Source: DASWID01 sp049682815
GTDB taxonomy: Bacteria; Desulfobacterota_D; UBA1144; Nemesobacterales; CSP1-2
DNA length: 33,360 nucleotides
Reading direction: 5' to 3'
Assembly (NCBI GenBank): GCA_049682815.1
Contig: JBAUII010000114.1
Coordinates: forward strand, 1 to 33,360
Position numbers and translations under genes: made by a program. Numbering within the stretch: the stretch's first letter is position 1; each line of letters starts with the position of its first letter. Below, piece after piece: positions 23,814-31,424 of the stretch. The notes below the pieces were generated by a model. It searched no databases and was not told the DNA's origin. It saw nothing but the letters and a program-made list of their open reading frames with translations.

Positions 23814-24854
23814 CTAAGATGGATCATTTGTAAAAGGTATTAAGAAGCCAACGGTTTTAGCCTGTTCCATCAGCTCAGGAGGCGGAGGAGTGAGCGGGGC
23901 TGACTTATATAATGCCTTAATGCATAAATCATCAAATGCTGGATTACCGGAAGACTCATTGACTCTCACGTCATAAACCTTCCCACTTTCATTGATTTTG
24001 AAGAAGATAAACGCTTCTAATTTTCCATCCGTCGGTATATTTGGGGGGATCTTATAATGTTGTCTTATTTCATTACGAATTCTCTCCAGGAACAAATTGG
24101 TTACTACTGCGTTGGTTCCTCCACCAAGTGGACTTCCACCCATTTGGCCTCTCCCGCTTGTGGTGTTGGCTTTTGCTACTACTTTTTCATCCGCAACCCC
24201 TTGTTTTTTCTGAAGTTCCTCTAATACACCTCGTCTCTCTTCCGCTCTAACATCTTCTTGAATGTCTTTTAATACCCTTGATTTTGCATTCTCTAATTCA
24301 GGTTTTTCTGTTTTTTTCGTTGCCTGCGTCTTCTTTACCTCAGGGGATTTTGTCGCTTTTGGCTCTTTCTCAGCCTTTTTCACCTCTTTCTTTGTTTCTA
24401 ATGCCACCACATTTTTATCCTCAGGCTCCTTCTTTTTCTCTTCTTCTTTTTTAGGCTCTTCCTTCTTTTCTTCCTTTTTTACAGCTTTCGGAGGTGGTTT
24501 TATTTCCCTTTCCGCCTTTTTTGGTTCAACCATCGGTTTTACGACTTCTTTCAGCTTTTCTTTATTTGACTCATCCTTTGGCTCCTCGACTACCTTTTTT
24601 TCTTCTGTCTTAGGTTGTTTTTGAACTTCCTTCTTTACTTGAGGGACTTTAATTTCTCTGCTGCTCTCTGCCTCAGTTAATTCTGTAAGGGATACCAGTC
24701 TTCCCTCGATGAAATTCGGTTGGGCTGAATAATTAGAAGTGCCAAATCCCCAGAACATAATCAGTAGGAAGACAAATACGTGAAATGCTACGGATAGAAC
24801 TACGCCCCAAAACCAATTAATACCACCACTGGTACCGCCGTTAGGTAAACTCAT
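23814..24854 (-). CDS. TonB/TolA-like energy-transducing protein
   Basis: A 346-residue inner-membrane protein. Its single N-terminal helix (about 13-38) contains the SxxxH motif (Ser21, His25) typical of TonB and TolA, which contacts the proton channel. A long periplasmic linker of Lys, Glu and Pro (about 60-215) follows, then the C-terminal TonB_C-like domain (about 255-340, starting FLERIRNEIRQHYKIPPNI, with FDDLCIKALYKSAPLTPPPPEL). The long K/E-rich linker resembles TolA, while the C-terminal domain resembles TonB. It overlaps tolR by 4 bp (ATGA). It probably transmits the proton force of TolQR to the outer membrane. Confidence 0.82.
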   Translation of the reverse strand: MSLPNGGTSGGINWFWGVVLSVAFHVFVFLLIMFWGFGTSNYSAQPNFIEGRLVSLTELTEAESSREIKVPQVKKEVQKQPKTEEKKVVEEPKDESNKEKLKEVVKPMVEPKKAEREIKPPPKAVKKEEKKEEPKKEEEKKKEPEDKNVVALETKKEVKKAEKEPKATKSPEVKKTQATKKTEKPELENAKSRVLKDIQEDVRAEERRGVLEELQKKQGVADEKVVAKANTTSGRGQMGGSPLGGGTNAVVTNLFLERIRNEIRQHYKIPPNIPTDGKLEAFIFFKINESGKVYDVRVNESSGNPAFDDLCIKALYKSAPLTPPPPELMEQAKTVGFLIPFTNDPS

Positions 24855-25312
24855 TTATAATCTGTTCTGAATTGGAAGTTATTAGACGAGGGTGGCTCAG
24901 TAATAAGACCTATTTTATTTATACCAGCCTTTTTAATCTCAGCCATTACTTCCATGACCGTACCATAAGGTACATTAGAATCTGCTCTTAGAAATACATC
25001 TTCTTCCTCCAATTCCTTGCCCTTGTTTCTAATAAGTGACCTAATTTCCAGCTTTAACTCAGAGAGCGAGTATCTCTTCTTTTCTATGTAAATCTCTCCA
25101 TTCTCGTTCAGGGTAACAACTATCTTTTTTTCCCTTTCAGCCGCTGGCATGGGTCTCGATTCAACCTTTGGGAGGTTGATTTCGACACCCTGGTACAAGA
25201 TGGGAGCTGTAACCATGAAAATTACTAGAAGAACGAGCATAACGTCCACAAAAGGAGTGACGTTTATTTCAGAAAGAACAGAACGTCCATTATTATTGCC
25301 GCTTATAGCCAT
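24851..25312 (-). CDS. tolR: TolR/ExbD-family proton-channel subunit
   Basis: The 153 residues have one membrane helix near 21-40 with the key Asp in FVDVMLVLLVIFMVTAP (Asp23), then a periplasmic domain. The N-terminus LSEINVTPFVDVMLVLLVIF is closest to TolR. It works with TolQ as a proton-driven motor. It begins 11 nt after tolQ. Confidence 0.9.
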   Translation of the reverse strand: MAISGNNNGRSVLSEINVTPFVDVMLVLLVIFMVTAPILYQGVEINLPKVESRPMPAAEREKKIVVTLNENGEIYIEKKRYSLSELKLEIRSLIRNKGKELEEEDVFLRADSNVPYGTVMEVMAEIKKAGINKIGLITEPPSSNNFQFRTDYK

Positions 25313-25323
25313 AGATTAATAAC

Positions 25324-26091
25324 CTATATCTTCTTAAGATATCTATCAACTATGTTTAGAAACTCGGAGGAAAAATTCTCCATTTCGACGTCGATTCTCT
25401 TAACCTTATTTATAAAATAATTATACGCGACAACAGCCGGAATTGCAGCAGCGAGACCAATTGCCGTCGCAATCAATGCCTCGGCGATACCTGGAGCTAC
25501 TGCTTGAAGAGTTGGAACATCGGCACGGCTGGCAAGTCCTATAAAAGCCGTCATAATTCCCCATACAGTACCAAAGAGTCCTATAAAAGGAGCCGTAGTC
25601 CCAGTCGTTGCAAGAAAAATGAGCGAGCTCTCAAGCCTGGATACCTCGGCAGACATTTCCTTTTTTAAAATCCTTTCAACCAGTTCCACTACGCCTAGAT
25701 CCGCCGCAATTACCATTTCTGGATTGTTCTGGGATTCTGGATTTCTTACTGCACCCCCGGTTCCGGATCTCCTGATTTTAAGAAGCTCTTCATACCCTGA
25801 CCTGAAAAGATTTGCTATCGGACCTTTTAAGTGTTTAGTTGACTGGTAGAGATTACTGAAGTTTCCGCTCGAATTGTAAAGATCCAAAAATTTTTCAGAT
25901 CTTTTCATAGCTTTCCTGAGCATAAAATGCTTTGAAAAAATAATTGCCCAGGAGATTATCGACATTAGCAATAGCAAAAAGAGCACAACTTTAACAACTG
26001 GACCGGCCGATGATATGAGTCCAAATACCCTTACTTCCTTCATCTCTACAACCTCGGCAGTCTGCAGCACAATATATAACCAATTAATCAT
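25324..26091 (-). CDS. tolQ: TolQ/ExbB-family proton-channel subunit
   Basis: The 255 residues have three membrane segments: SAGPVVKVVLFLLLLMSIISWAIIF at about 28-52, and two more in the C-terminal half with ATTGTTAPFIGLFGTVWGIMTAFIG and VAPGIAEALIATAIGLAAAIPAVVAYNYF. The sequence is typical of TolQ. Pairing with TolR and the TonB/TolA-like protein completes the inner-membrane motor. TolB, Pal and other Tol partners are not in the window. Confidence 0.9.
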   Translation of the reverse strand: MINWLYIVLQTAEVVEMKEVRVFGLISSAGPVVKVVLFLLLLMSIISWAIIFSKHFMLRKAMKRSEKFLDLYNSSGNFSNLYQSTKHLKGPIANLFRSGYEELLKIRRSGTGGAVRNPESQNNPEMVIAADLGVVELVERILKKEMSAEVSRLESSLIFLATTGTTAPFIGLFGTVWGIMTAFIGLASRADVPTLQAVAPGIAEALIATAIGLAAAIPAVVAYNYFINKVKRIDVEMENFSSEFLNIVDRYLKKI

Positions 26092-26684
26092 CTTTTATTT
26101 ACCAACTTGTTTTAGGGATTTGCGGATTTCCATGGATAATTAGGTGGAAATTTTAAGCAAGAAATTTCATACATGTTCAATACATTTTTCCATACAAAAA
26201 TACCAAAATCAAATTTATACCTGTCAATGCATTTAGGTTATTTACTGCGACCTAACCAGGTGGCTTCGGACAAGGGTCTCTTATTCCATTTAGATTTAGG
26301 ATAATGAGATGGGAGACTAATTATGAAGACCATCTTATAATTGCCACACAAAACTGAAGTGGGGGGGGTGGTAATTAAATCCCTAGAAAGTGGTTGAAAT
26401 CATATGCTACTACGGACTTGTGGAGATATAAATATGTTCCAATAGTATTTTCGAATGGCTCCCAGGTGTGCAATTTCAAAGTTAATTACATACCGAGCTT
26501 AAGATCACCGTTACAATTTAATAAGATCTTCCTGTTGGGGAGGACTTTAGTCTTCCATTCAGTGTGGTCTCCCGAATGTTCGCTACATAGGAGTTGTGAG
26601 ATCAAGCTCTATCGGTGATAGATAGGTACGATGAATTATTAATCCGAGGTTGGAAGACCTCGACTATCGGTAAAATAGATTAAT
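26092..26684. other. 593-bp intergenic region, no gene recognised
   Basis: It lies between tolQ and the lamin-tail gene. Possible promoter elements for tolQ on the minus strand are TTGACA at 26222-26227 with TATTTT at 26197-26202 (19-nt spacing, a little long). There is a run of eight Gs at 26361-26368, a 7-bp imperfect hairpin at about 26536-26553 (GGAGGAC/GTCTTCC), CTATCGGTGATAG near 26608-26620, and a 6-bp hairpin with stem CGAGGT/ACCTCG at 26645-26650 and 26657-26662 near the end of the lamin-tail gene. A small plus-strand frame at 26394-26618 does not look coding. Confidence 0.45.
26197..26227 (-). promoter_or_regulatory. Weak promoter candidate for tolQ operon
   Basis: Minus strand: TTGACA (26222-26227) and TATTTT (26197-26202), with a 19-nt spacer, about 106 nt above the tolQ start. 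A second pair, TTGAAC with TTAAAA at 18 nt, lies just below. Neither is strong. Confidence 0.3.
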
Positions 26685-27707
26685 TCATTCTATCATGTGA
26701 ACGCTATCCGATCCCTTAAAAGCCTGACCTGAAAAAGTCTCTCCAACGATTCTCGCCTCCATGGAATCGCAGTCTAAATTGCTATCACCCATTAGGAAAT
26801 GAAATACCAGGTCGGTATAACCGTTTCCGTCTACATCCTCCTCGTGTCGTCGAAGCTCCCCAGTTTTATCTCTTACATGAGTCTCACATGCACCTTCGAA
26901 TGACACGGTGGTGTGATCAACCGTAGTTGCGTCGAATACCTCTGTTGCAAGAATAGCCACCGGTATCACTCCCCTTATATTATTACAGTTGATAAGATTA
27001 GGATCGATACCAGGCTTTACATCTATGTCTACTTCTAAAACGGAATCACAGATATTGTCCGAGGCGGGAGAGGGATCCGTCTGGACGTAGTGGTCCGTGT
27101 TACGCACTCCACCCGTTCCGTTCTGGCAGCGTGAATTGGAATGGTTATCTTTAGCGCCGCCGCCATCTTCATCTACCTGAGGCTGGCCATCATTCAACAA
27201 TACCAATAATCCAGGATCATCATCGTCGTTCGTGTCGTAGACAATTGCATCGATCAGATTCTCTGTCGTCACTTGGGTACCATTCGGAAAGTCGTTGTCA
27301 TCGCCGATATACAGGGCCATGGCATCAGCCCCATTCTGAATACCGCCGAATATTATATCGGGGTCAGGCGAAACTCCACTCTGGCCAATTAGAAAGTATC
27401 CATTTTCATCTGTTGTCAAACCACCCAGATCAAGGGCGGCATAGGACGTGTCAGTGATGCCATTGTAGAAAACAACAACCAATGCCGTCAAATCGGTGTT
27501 TCCAATTCCGCCATCGTACAGTTCGACGAATTCGAGCATGTCGGTTCCAGGCGTGTCAGAGTCAATTTCATTAATGATAATGTTATCAAACGTATTACCG
27601 GAAGCGGATGATGATTCGAAAATTGAAGATGCCAAAGTAATATATATTAATAGCGTAAGTAACGATTTATAATCAAACATATGTCGTCTAATGGGATTCT
27701 TACTCAT
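26685..27707 (-). CDS. Exported lamin-tail-domain protein with DIKPG-type C-terminal domain
   Basis: The 340 residues begin with a signal peptide (about 1-36). A lamin-tail (LTD, immunoglobulin-like) domain follows at about 38-190, with the typical start IIINEIDSDTPGTDMLEFVELYD and an NGYFLIG strand. The C-terminal part (about 216-340) carries a pattern found in many secreted proteins of soil and marine bacteria, IDVKPGIDPNLINC...GVIPVAILATEVFDATTVDHTTVSFEG, followed by an EDVDGNGYTDLVFHF segment that looks like a calcium loop. It is probably a secreted or surface protein, with ligand unknown. Cys residues occur in the mature part. Confidence 0.75.
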   Translation of the reverse strand: MSKNPIRRHMFDYKSLLTLLIYITLASSIFESSSASGNTFDNIIINEIDSDTPGTDMLEFVELYDGGIGNTDLTALVVVFYNGITDTSYAALDLGGLTTDENGYFLIGQSGVSPDPDIIFGGIQNGADAMALYIGDDNDFPNGTQVTTENLIDAIVYDTNDDDDPGLLVLLNDGQPQVDEDGGGAKDNHSNSRCQNGTGGVRNTDHYVQTDPSPASDNICDSVLEVDIDVKPGIDPNLINCNNIRGVIPVAILATEVFDATTVDHTTVSFEGACETHVRDKTGELRRHEEDVDGNGYTDLVFHFLMGDSNLDCDSMEARIVGETFSGQAFKGSDSVHMIE

Positions 27708-27874
27708 TTCTCTATTCGTGCTTGTCGACCTCCTTAGAAAATCTCGTCCTGATCGTGGAACAATCGAAAATCCACACTAATTGGGAAGTATACGGCTACT
27801 TTTGAGAAATTGTTGAGAACATTTTTTATGTTAGTTCAATAAGTTGTGTAAATACATTTTTAGCGAGGTCTCTT

Positions 27875-28324
27875 ATGAAACGATCTATAACTATCATTTT
27901 TGCTGTATTATTAATCACTCTATTTTTTTTCAATTCTGCTCCATCTGCCAGGGAAGATAAGTACCAGGTCGTTATTGAGGAAAGCTTTTATGTTGTTAGT
28001 CCTGAGAATCAAGATAAGTTTTTAGAAATTTATAAAGAAAAAGTCTATCCGTTCTGGAGCGAAGTGAATAAAATGGGTTTAATCGATGGAGATATTAAGA
28101 TGTATTCACAGAGAATTCACACCCGTGATCCTAAATGGACCTACAAGTCTGTAGTGAGATTTAAAAATTACGATGCAATAGACACGTGGCTTCAGAAACG
28201 GGACAAGGTATATAATCAGCTATTTCCGAATGCCGGTGGATACAAAGATGTCAGTAAAGAAATTTCAATAATAACCGAAGAGCACTGGGATGAGCTGATA
28301 AGAGAGATTCCCTTGAAACAGTAG
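27875..28324 (+). CDS. Exported small protein, ABM/NIPSNAP-like barrel
   Basis: The 149 residues start with a signal peptide (about 1-26, ending near SAPSA). The mature part has alternating strands and helices: VVIEESFYVVSPENQDKFLEIYKEKVYPFWSEV and VVRFKNYDAIDTWLQKRD. This resembles the dimeric alpha-beta-barrel fold of NIPSNAP or antibiotic-biosynthesis monooxygenase-like proteins. The call is by fold resemblance only; no catalytic residues are known. A weak GAGG ribosome site lies upstream. It is divergent from the lamin-tail gene, sharing a 167-bp spacer. Confidence 0.6.
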   Translation: MKRSITIIFAVLLITLFFFNSAPSAREDKYQVVIEESFYVVSPENQDKFLEIYKEKVYPFWSEVNKMGLIDGDIKMYSQRIHTRDPKWTYKSVVRFKNYDAIDTWLQKRDKVYNQLFPNAGGYKDVSKEISIITEEHWDELIREIPLKQ

Positions 28325-28348
28325 GGGTGTTCAAGTAAACACCCCTAC
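28321..28348. terminator. Perfect 11-bp hairpin overlapping a stop codon
   Basis: GTAGGGGTGTT (28321-28331), loop CAAGTA, then AACACCCCTAC (28338-28348). The first arm includes the TAG stop of the ABM-like gene. It lies between convergent genes (ruvB ends at 28358), so it may serve both. No T-run follows on either strand, so termination would be by hairpin or Rho-assisted. Confidence 0.5.
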
Positions 28349-28357
28349 AAAATTATT

Positions 28358-29380
28358 CTAATCTTTAAAAAGACCCTTTTGTTTATGGGGGGATGGGAAG
28401 TTCAGGTGTGAGTATGCCAGTGGCGTTGCCATTCTTCCACGTGGGGTTTTTGCAAGGAATCCCTGACGTATCAAGAACGGCTCATATACCTCTTCAATAG
28501 TATCTTTATCCTCACTTATGGCGGCTGAGATAGTCTCGATTCCAACAGGCCCCCCGTTAAATTTTTCGGTGATGGCTAGGAGTATTGCACGGTCAACATT
28601 ATCAAGGCCGACAGAGTCAACTTCGAACATATTGAGTGCGTTTCTCGCCACTTCCTGATTGATAATACCGTCAGCTTTCACCTCGGCAAAATCTCGTACC
28701 CTCTTCAGCAACCTGTTCGCAATTCTGGGCGTTCCTCTTGCCCTGCAGGCAATTTCAGACTCGCCGTCACCCGTAGTTTCGACGCCAAGAATTCCAGCAG
28801 ACCTCCTGATTATACTCCCAAGTTCAGGAGAATCATAATAGTCAAGCCTCAAATTTACCCCAAAGCGGGATCTCAGGGGAGATGTTATAAGACCGGTTCT
28901 TGTAGTTGCGCCTATCAAAGTAAATCGATTAACAGTGACTTTCATTGACCTGGCTGTTGGTCCTTCCCCGATCATAAGATCAATCTTATAATCCTCCATA
29001 GCCGAATATAAATACTCCTCTACAATACGGTTAAGTCTGTGAATTTCATCAATAAACAACACATCTCTTTCATCTAAATTGGTAAGAATAGATGCGAGAT
29101 CAGCAACCCTCTCTATCACGGGACCTGAAGTTGCATGTATTTTCACGCCCAGTTCATTAGCCATAATATGAGCCAGCGTTGTCTTTCCGAGCCCCGGGGG
29201 TCCATAGAGAAGAACGTGGTCGAGCGCTTCTTTTCTACGTTTTGCTGCCTCAATGAAAATATCAACTTTCTCTTTTACCTTGCTCTGTCCTAAAAACTCG
29301 CTCAAAATCCTTGGTCTGAGATTCGGGTCATAGATCGAATCTTCTTCCTGAGTTTTTGGATTTACAATTCGTTCTTCCAT
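28358..29380 (-). CDS. ruvB: Holliday junction helicase RuvB
   Basis: AAA+ ATPase motor that drives Holliday-junction branch migration with RuvA. The 340 residues have Walker A GPPGLGKT (60-67), Walker B VLFIDEIHRL near 107, the sensor region LIGATTRTGLITSPLRSRFG near 151, and the C-terminal winged helix. Everything expected is present. It follows ruvA by 78 nt. Confidence 0.97.
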   Translation of the reverse strand: MEERIVNPKTQEEDSIYDPNLRPRILSEFLGQSKVKEKVDIFIEAAKRRKEALDHVLLYGPPGLGKTTLAHIMANELGVKIHATSGPVIERVADLASILTNLDERDVLFIDEIHRLNRIVEEYLYSAMEDYKIDLMIGEGPTARSMKVTVNRFTLIGATTRTGLITSPLRSRFGVNLRLDYYDSPELGSIIRRSAGILGVETTGDGESEIACRARGTPRIANRLLKRVRDFAEVKADGIINQEVARNALNMFEVDSVGLDNVDRAILLAITEKFNGGPVGIETISAAISEDKDTIEEVYEPFLIRQGFLAKTPRGRMATPLAYSHLNFPSPHKQKGLFKD

Positions 29381-29458
29381 ATCCGGTGTATATAAAGTTA
29401 AGATTATTTGAGTCCGAACTCAGTTACTGATCAAGAATTTAAAATCCGGCAATAACCA

Positions 29459-30046
29459 TCAATCCTTTCGCATTACCTTTAATGATTCTCTCAAAGCAAT
29501 CTCTATATCCTTTTCTTTTCCCGCTATCTCTTCAATTTTTATAATCTGCTCATCTATTTCGATCTTTGTATATCCTAGATTAAGTAGTGCGGAGATTACG
29601 TCATCCAGGTTTCCATTATTATGATGATACTTTTGGAGGAGTCTAATGCTTGAGATCTTATCTTTTAGTTCGGTCATAAGTCTTGATGCGAGCTTTGGTC
29701 CAACGCCAGGTATCTTTCTTCTTGTCAGATCACCAGAAGAAATTGCTGAAACCAGTTCCGGAGGGGAAATATTAGAAAGAATGTTTGTTGCCCCTTTAGG
29801 CCCTACGCCAGAGACACCCAGTAATAAGGTGAAGATCCTTTTTTCGTCTTCTGTGAGAAAACCGAGAAGCTCTATACTGTCCTCCTTCACGTGGGTGTAA
29901 ATTTTTAACTCAGTCTCACGACCCGCGTCTGGGAGACGGTAATATGTAGAGAGCGGGACTGTAACTCCGTAACCCACTCCATGAACGTCTATAACGATCT
30001 TTCCTATTGATTTCTCTGCGATTATGCCTCTAAGAAGGGAGATCAT
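29459..30046 (-). CDS. ruvA: Holliday junction DNA-binding protein RuvA
   Basis: Tetrameric junction-binding subunit of the RuvAB complex. The 195 residues show the OB-fold start MISLLRGIIAEKS, DVHGVGYGVTVP, the helix-hairpin-helix repeats LLGVSGVGPKGATNILS and IPGVGPKLASRLMTELK, and the C-terminal domain III that touches RuvB. It overlaps ruvC by 17 bp. Confidence 0.95.
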   Translation of the reverse strand: MISLLRGIIAEKSIGKIVIDVHGVGYGVTVPLSTYYRLPDAGRETELKIYTHVKEDSIELLGFLTEDEKRIFTLLLGVSGVGPKGATNILSNISPPELVSAISSGDLTRRKIPGVGPKLASRLMTELKDKISSIRLLQKYHHNNGNLDDVISALLNLGYTKIEIDEQIIKIEEIAGKEKDIEIALRESLKVMRKD

Positions 30047-30578
30047 TTATCGAAAAACGCCTCCTCCTTCTCCTAGACCTTAGAACCTCAATCCCGAGTC
30101 TCTGTTTCTTCTCAGATAAATTGATGTGGCAAAGTGCTATCGCAATTGCATCCGACACGTCTGTCCACTCCCATCTATTAATTCCGAAAATTGTTGAAAT
30201 CATCTTCTGAACTTCGATTTTTTTCGCTCTTCCTCGACCAGTGACGGCAAGTTTTACTTCGGTTGGAGCATATTCGTGAACCGATAAGCCTGAAAAAGCA
30301 GCCGCCAGGTATGCAACACCCCTTGCCTCCCCTAACTTAATTGCACTTTTGGCATTTTTGGCGAAAAAAAGACCTTCAATGGACATAGCGTCGGGAGCAA
30401 ATTCCCGTATCACCTGCACCAGACCTTCATGAATGGTCTTCAATTTGAAAGTAATAGAATTGCCAGACGTAGGGACTATAGCGCCACTTGTAACATGTGT
30501 TAGACTTCCGTTTATACTGTCCACTATCCCGAATCCACAAACCCTGGTTCCAGGGTCTACGCCAATTACTCTCATCAA
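30030..30578 (-). CDS. ruvC: Holliday junction resolvase RuvC
   Basis: Endonuclease that cuts Holliday junctions symmetrically. The 182 residues have the acidic catalytic residues: Asp8 in GVDPGTRVCGFGIVD, Glu in MSIEGLFFAKNAKSA, and Asp in WTDVSDAIAIALCH near 142. A C-terminal basic run of seven residues, RSRRRRR, is unusual in its strength. An ATG one codon later is an alternative start. It starts 2 nt after the yebC-like gene. Confidence 0.95.
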   Translation of the reverse strand: MMRVIGVDPGTRVCGFGIVDSINGSLTHVTSGAIVPTSGNSITFKLKTIHEGLVQVIREFAPDAMSIEGLFFAKNAKSAIKLGEARGVAYLAAAFSGLSVHEYAPTEVKLAVTGRGRAKKIEVQKMISTIFGINRWEWTDVSDAIAIALCHINLSEKKQRLGIEVLRSRRRRRRFSINDLPS

Positions 30579-30580
30579 TG

Positions 30581-31327
30581 TTATCCCAACGCTTCCAAGA
30601 GTTCATCTTCGATATCAAAATTTGAGTAGACATTTTGAACGTCGTCGCTATCATCTAGTGCTTCCATAAGACGCACCATATGCTCAGCATCTTTGCCTTC
30701 GATCCTAACATTAGTCTGCGGTATCATGGTAATCTCTGCCGATAAGTACTTGAGTCCTTTCTTGTCAATTTCTGCCTTAACATTTTCAAAAATCTCAGTA
30801 TTCGTGATAACAATTAGCTCACTATCCTCAGTCCGTACGTCTTCTGCTCCTGCATCTATAGCAATCTCAAAAATCTTATCTTCATCAACGCTTTTTTTGT
30901 CGAAAGAAATCCTTCCCTTCGTATCGAATATCCACGCGACGCAACCGCTTTCGCCAAGACTTCCGCCATACTTCGTGAATATCCTTCTAATCTCAGAAAC
31001 AGTACGATTTTTATTATCCGTCATGACATGAATATAAACGGCGCTTCCGCCCGGGCCGTAGCCCTCGTAATAGGTTTCATGAATTTCTTCGGAAGCTCCC
31101 TTTCCGGTACCACGGCTGATGGCTCGTTCTATGGTGTCGCCAGGCATGTTATTGTTCCTCGCAGCGGAGATAGCTGTTCTAAGCCTAGAATTGGATTCGG
31201 GATCACCTCCGCCCTGCCTAGCGGCAATCGTGATTTCCCTGATTAACTTTGTGAAAATTTTCCCGCGCTTGGCATCAACTGCTGCCTTTCTGTGTTTTAT
31301 ATTTGCCCATTTGGAATGACCTGACAT
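30581..31327 (-). CDS. YebC/PmpR-family protein (TACO1-like)
   Basis: The 248 residues start with the strict family N-terminus SGHSKWANIKHRKAAVDAKRGKIF, followed by GGGDPESNSRLRTAI, NMPGDTIERAI and YEGYGPGG, which are family landmarks. Homologues have been described as DNA-binding regulators and as translation factors that help with hard stretches such as polyproline. The function here is not settled. It is next to ruvC, its usual position in many bacteria. Confidence 0.93.
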   Translation of the reverse strand: MSGHSKWANIKHRKAAVDAKRGKIFTKLIREITIAARQGGGDPESNSRLRTAISAARNNNMPGDTIERAISRGTGKGASEEIHETYYEGYGPGGSAVYIHVMTDNKNRTVSEIRRIFTKYGGSLGESGCVAWIFDTKGRISFDKKSVDEDKIFEIAIDAGAEDVRTEDSELIVITNTEIFENVKAEIDKKGLKYLSAEITMIPQTNVRIEGKDAEHMVRLMEALDDSDDVQNVYSNFDIEDELLEALG

Positions 31328-31394
31328 ATGTTCTCACACCTTTTATCGTTAAAATGATCTTGCTTTAGTTAATTATTTTATAGGAATACCAAAT

Positions 31395-31412
31395 AAGTAG
31401 CAATATCTACTT
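31395..31412 (-). terminator. Hairpin after the unrecognised exported gene
   Basis: AAGTAG, loop CAATAT, CTACTT (perfect 6-bp stem), 13 nt past the stop. On the minus strand it is followed by ATTTGG, so termination is possible but weak. Confidence 0.3.
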
Positions 31413-31424
31413 CGGGATTTCTAA

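Noticed and set aside
26394..26618. 74-codon plus-strand frame in the tolQ/lamin-tail spacer
   Set aside because: No ribosome site or protein-like pattern; it is likely a chance open frame.
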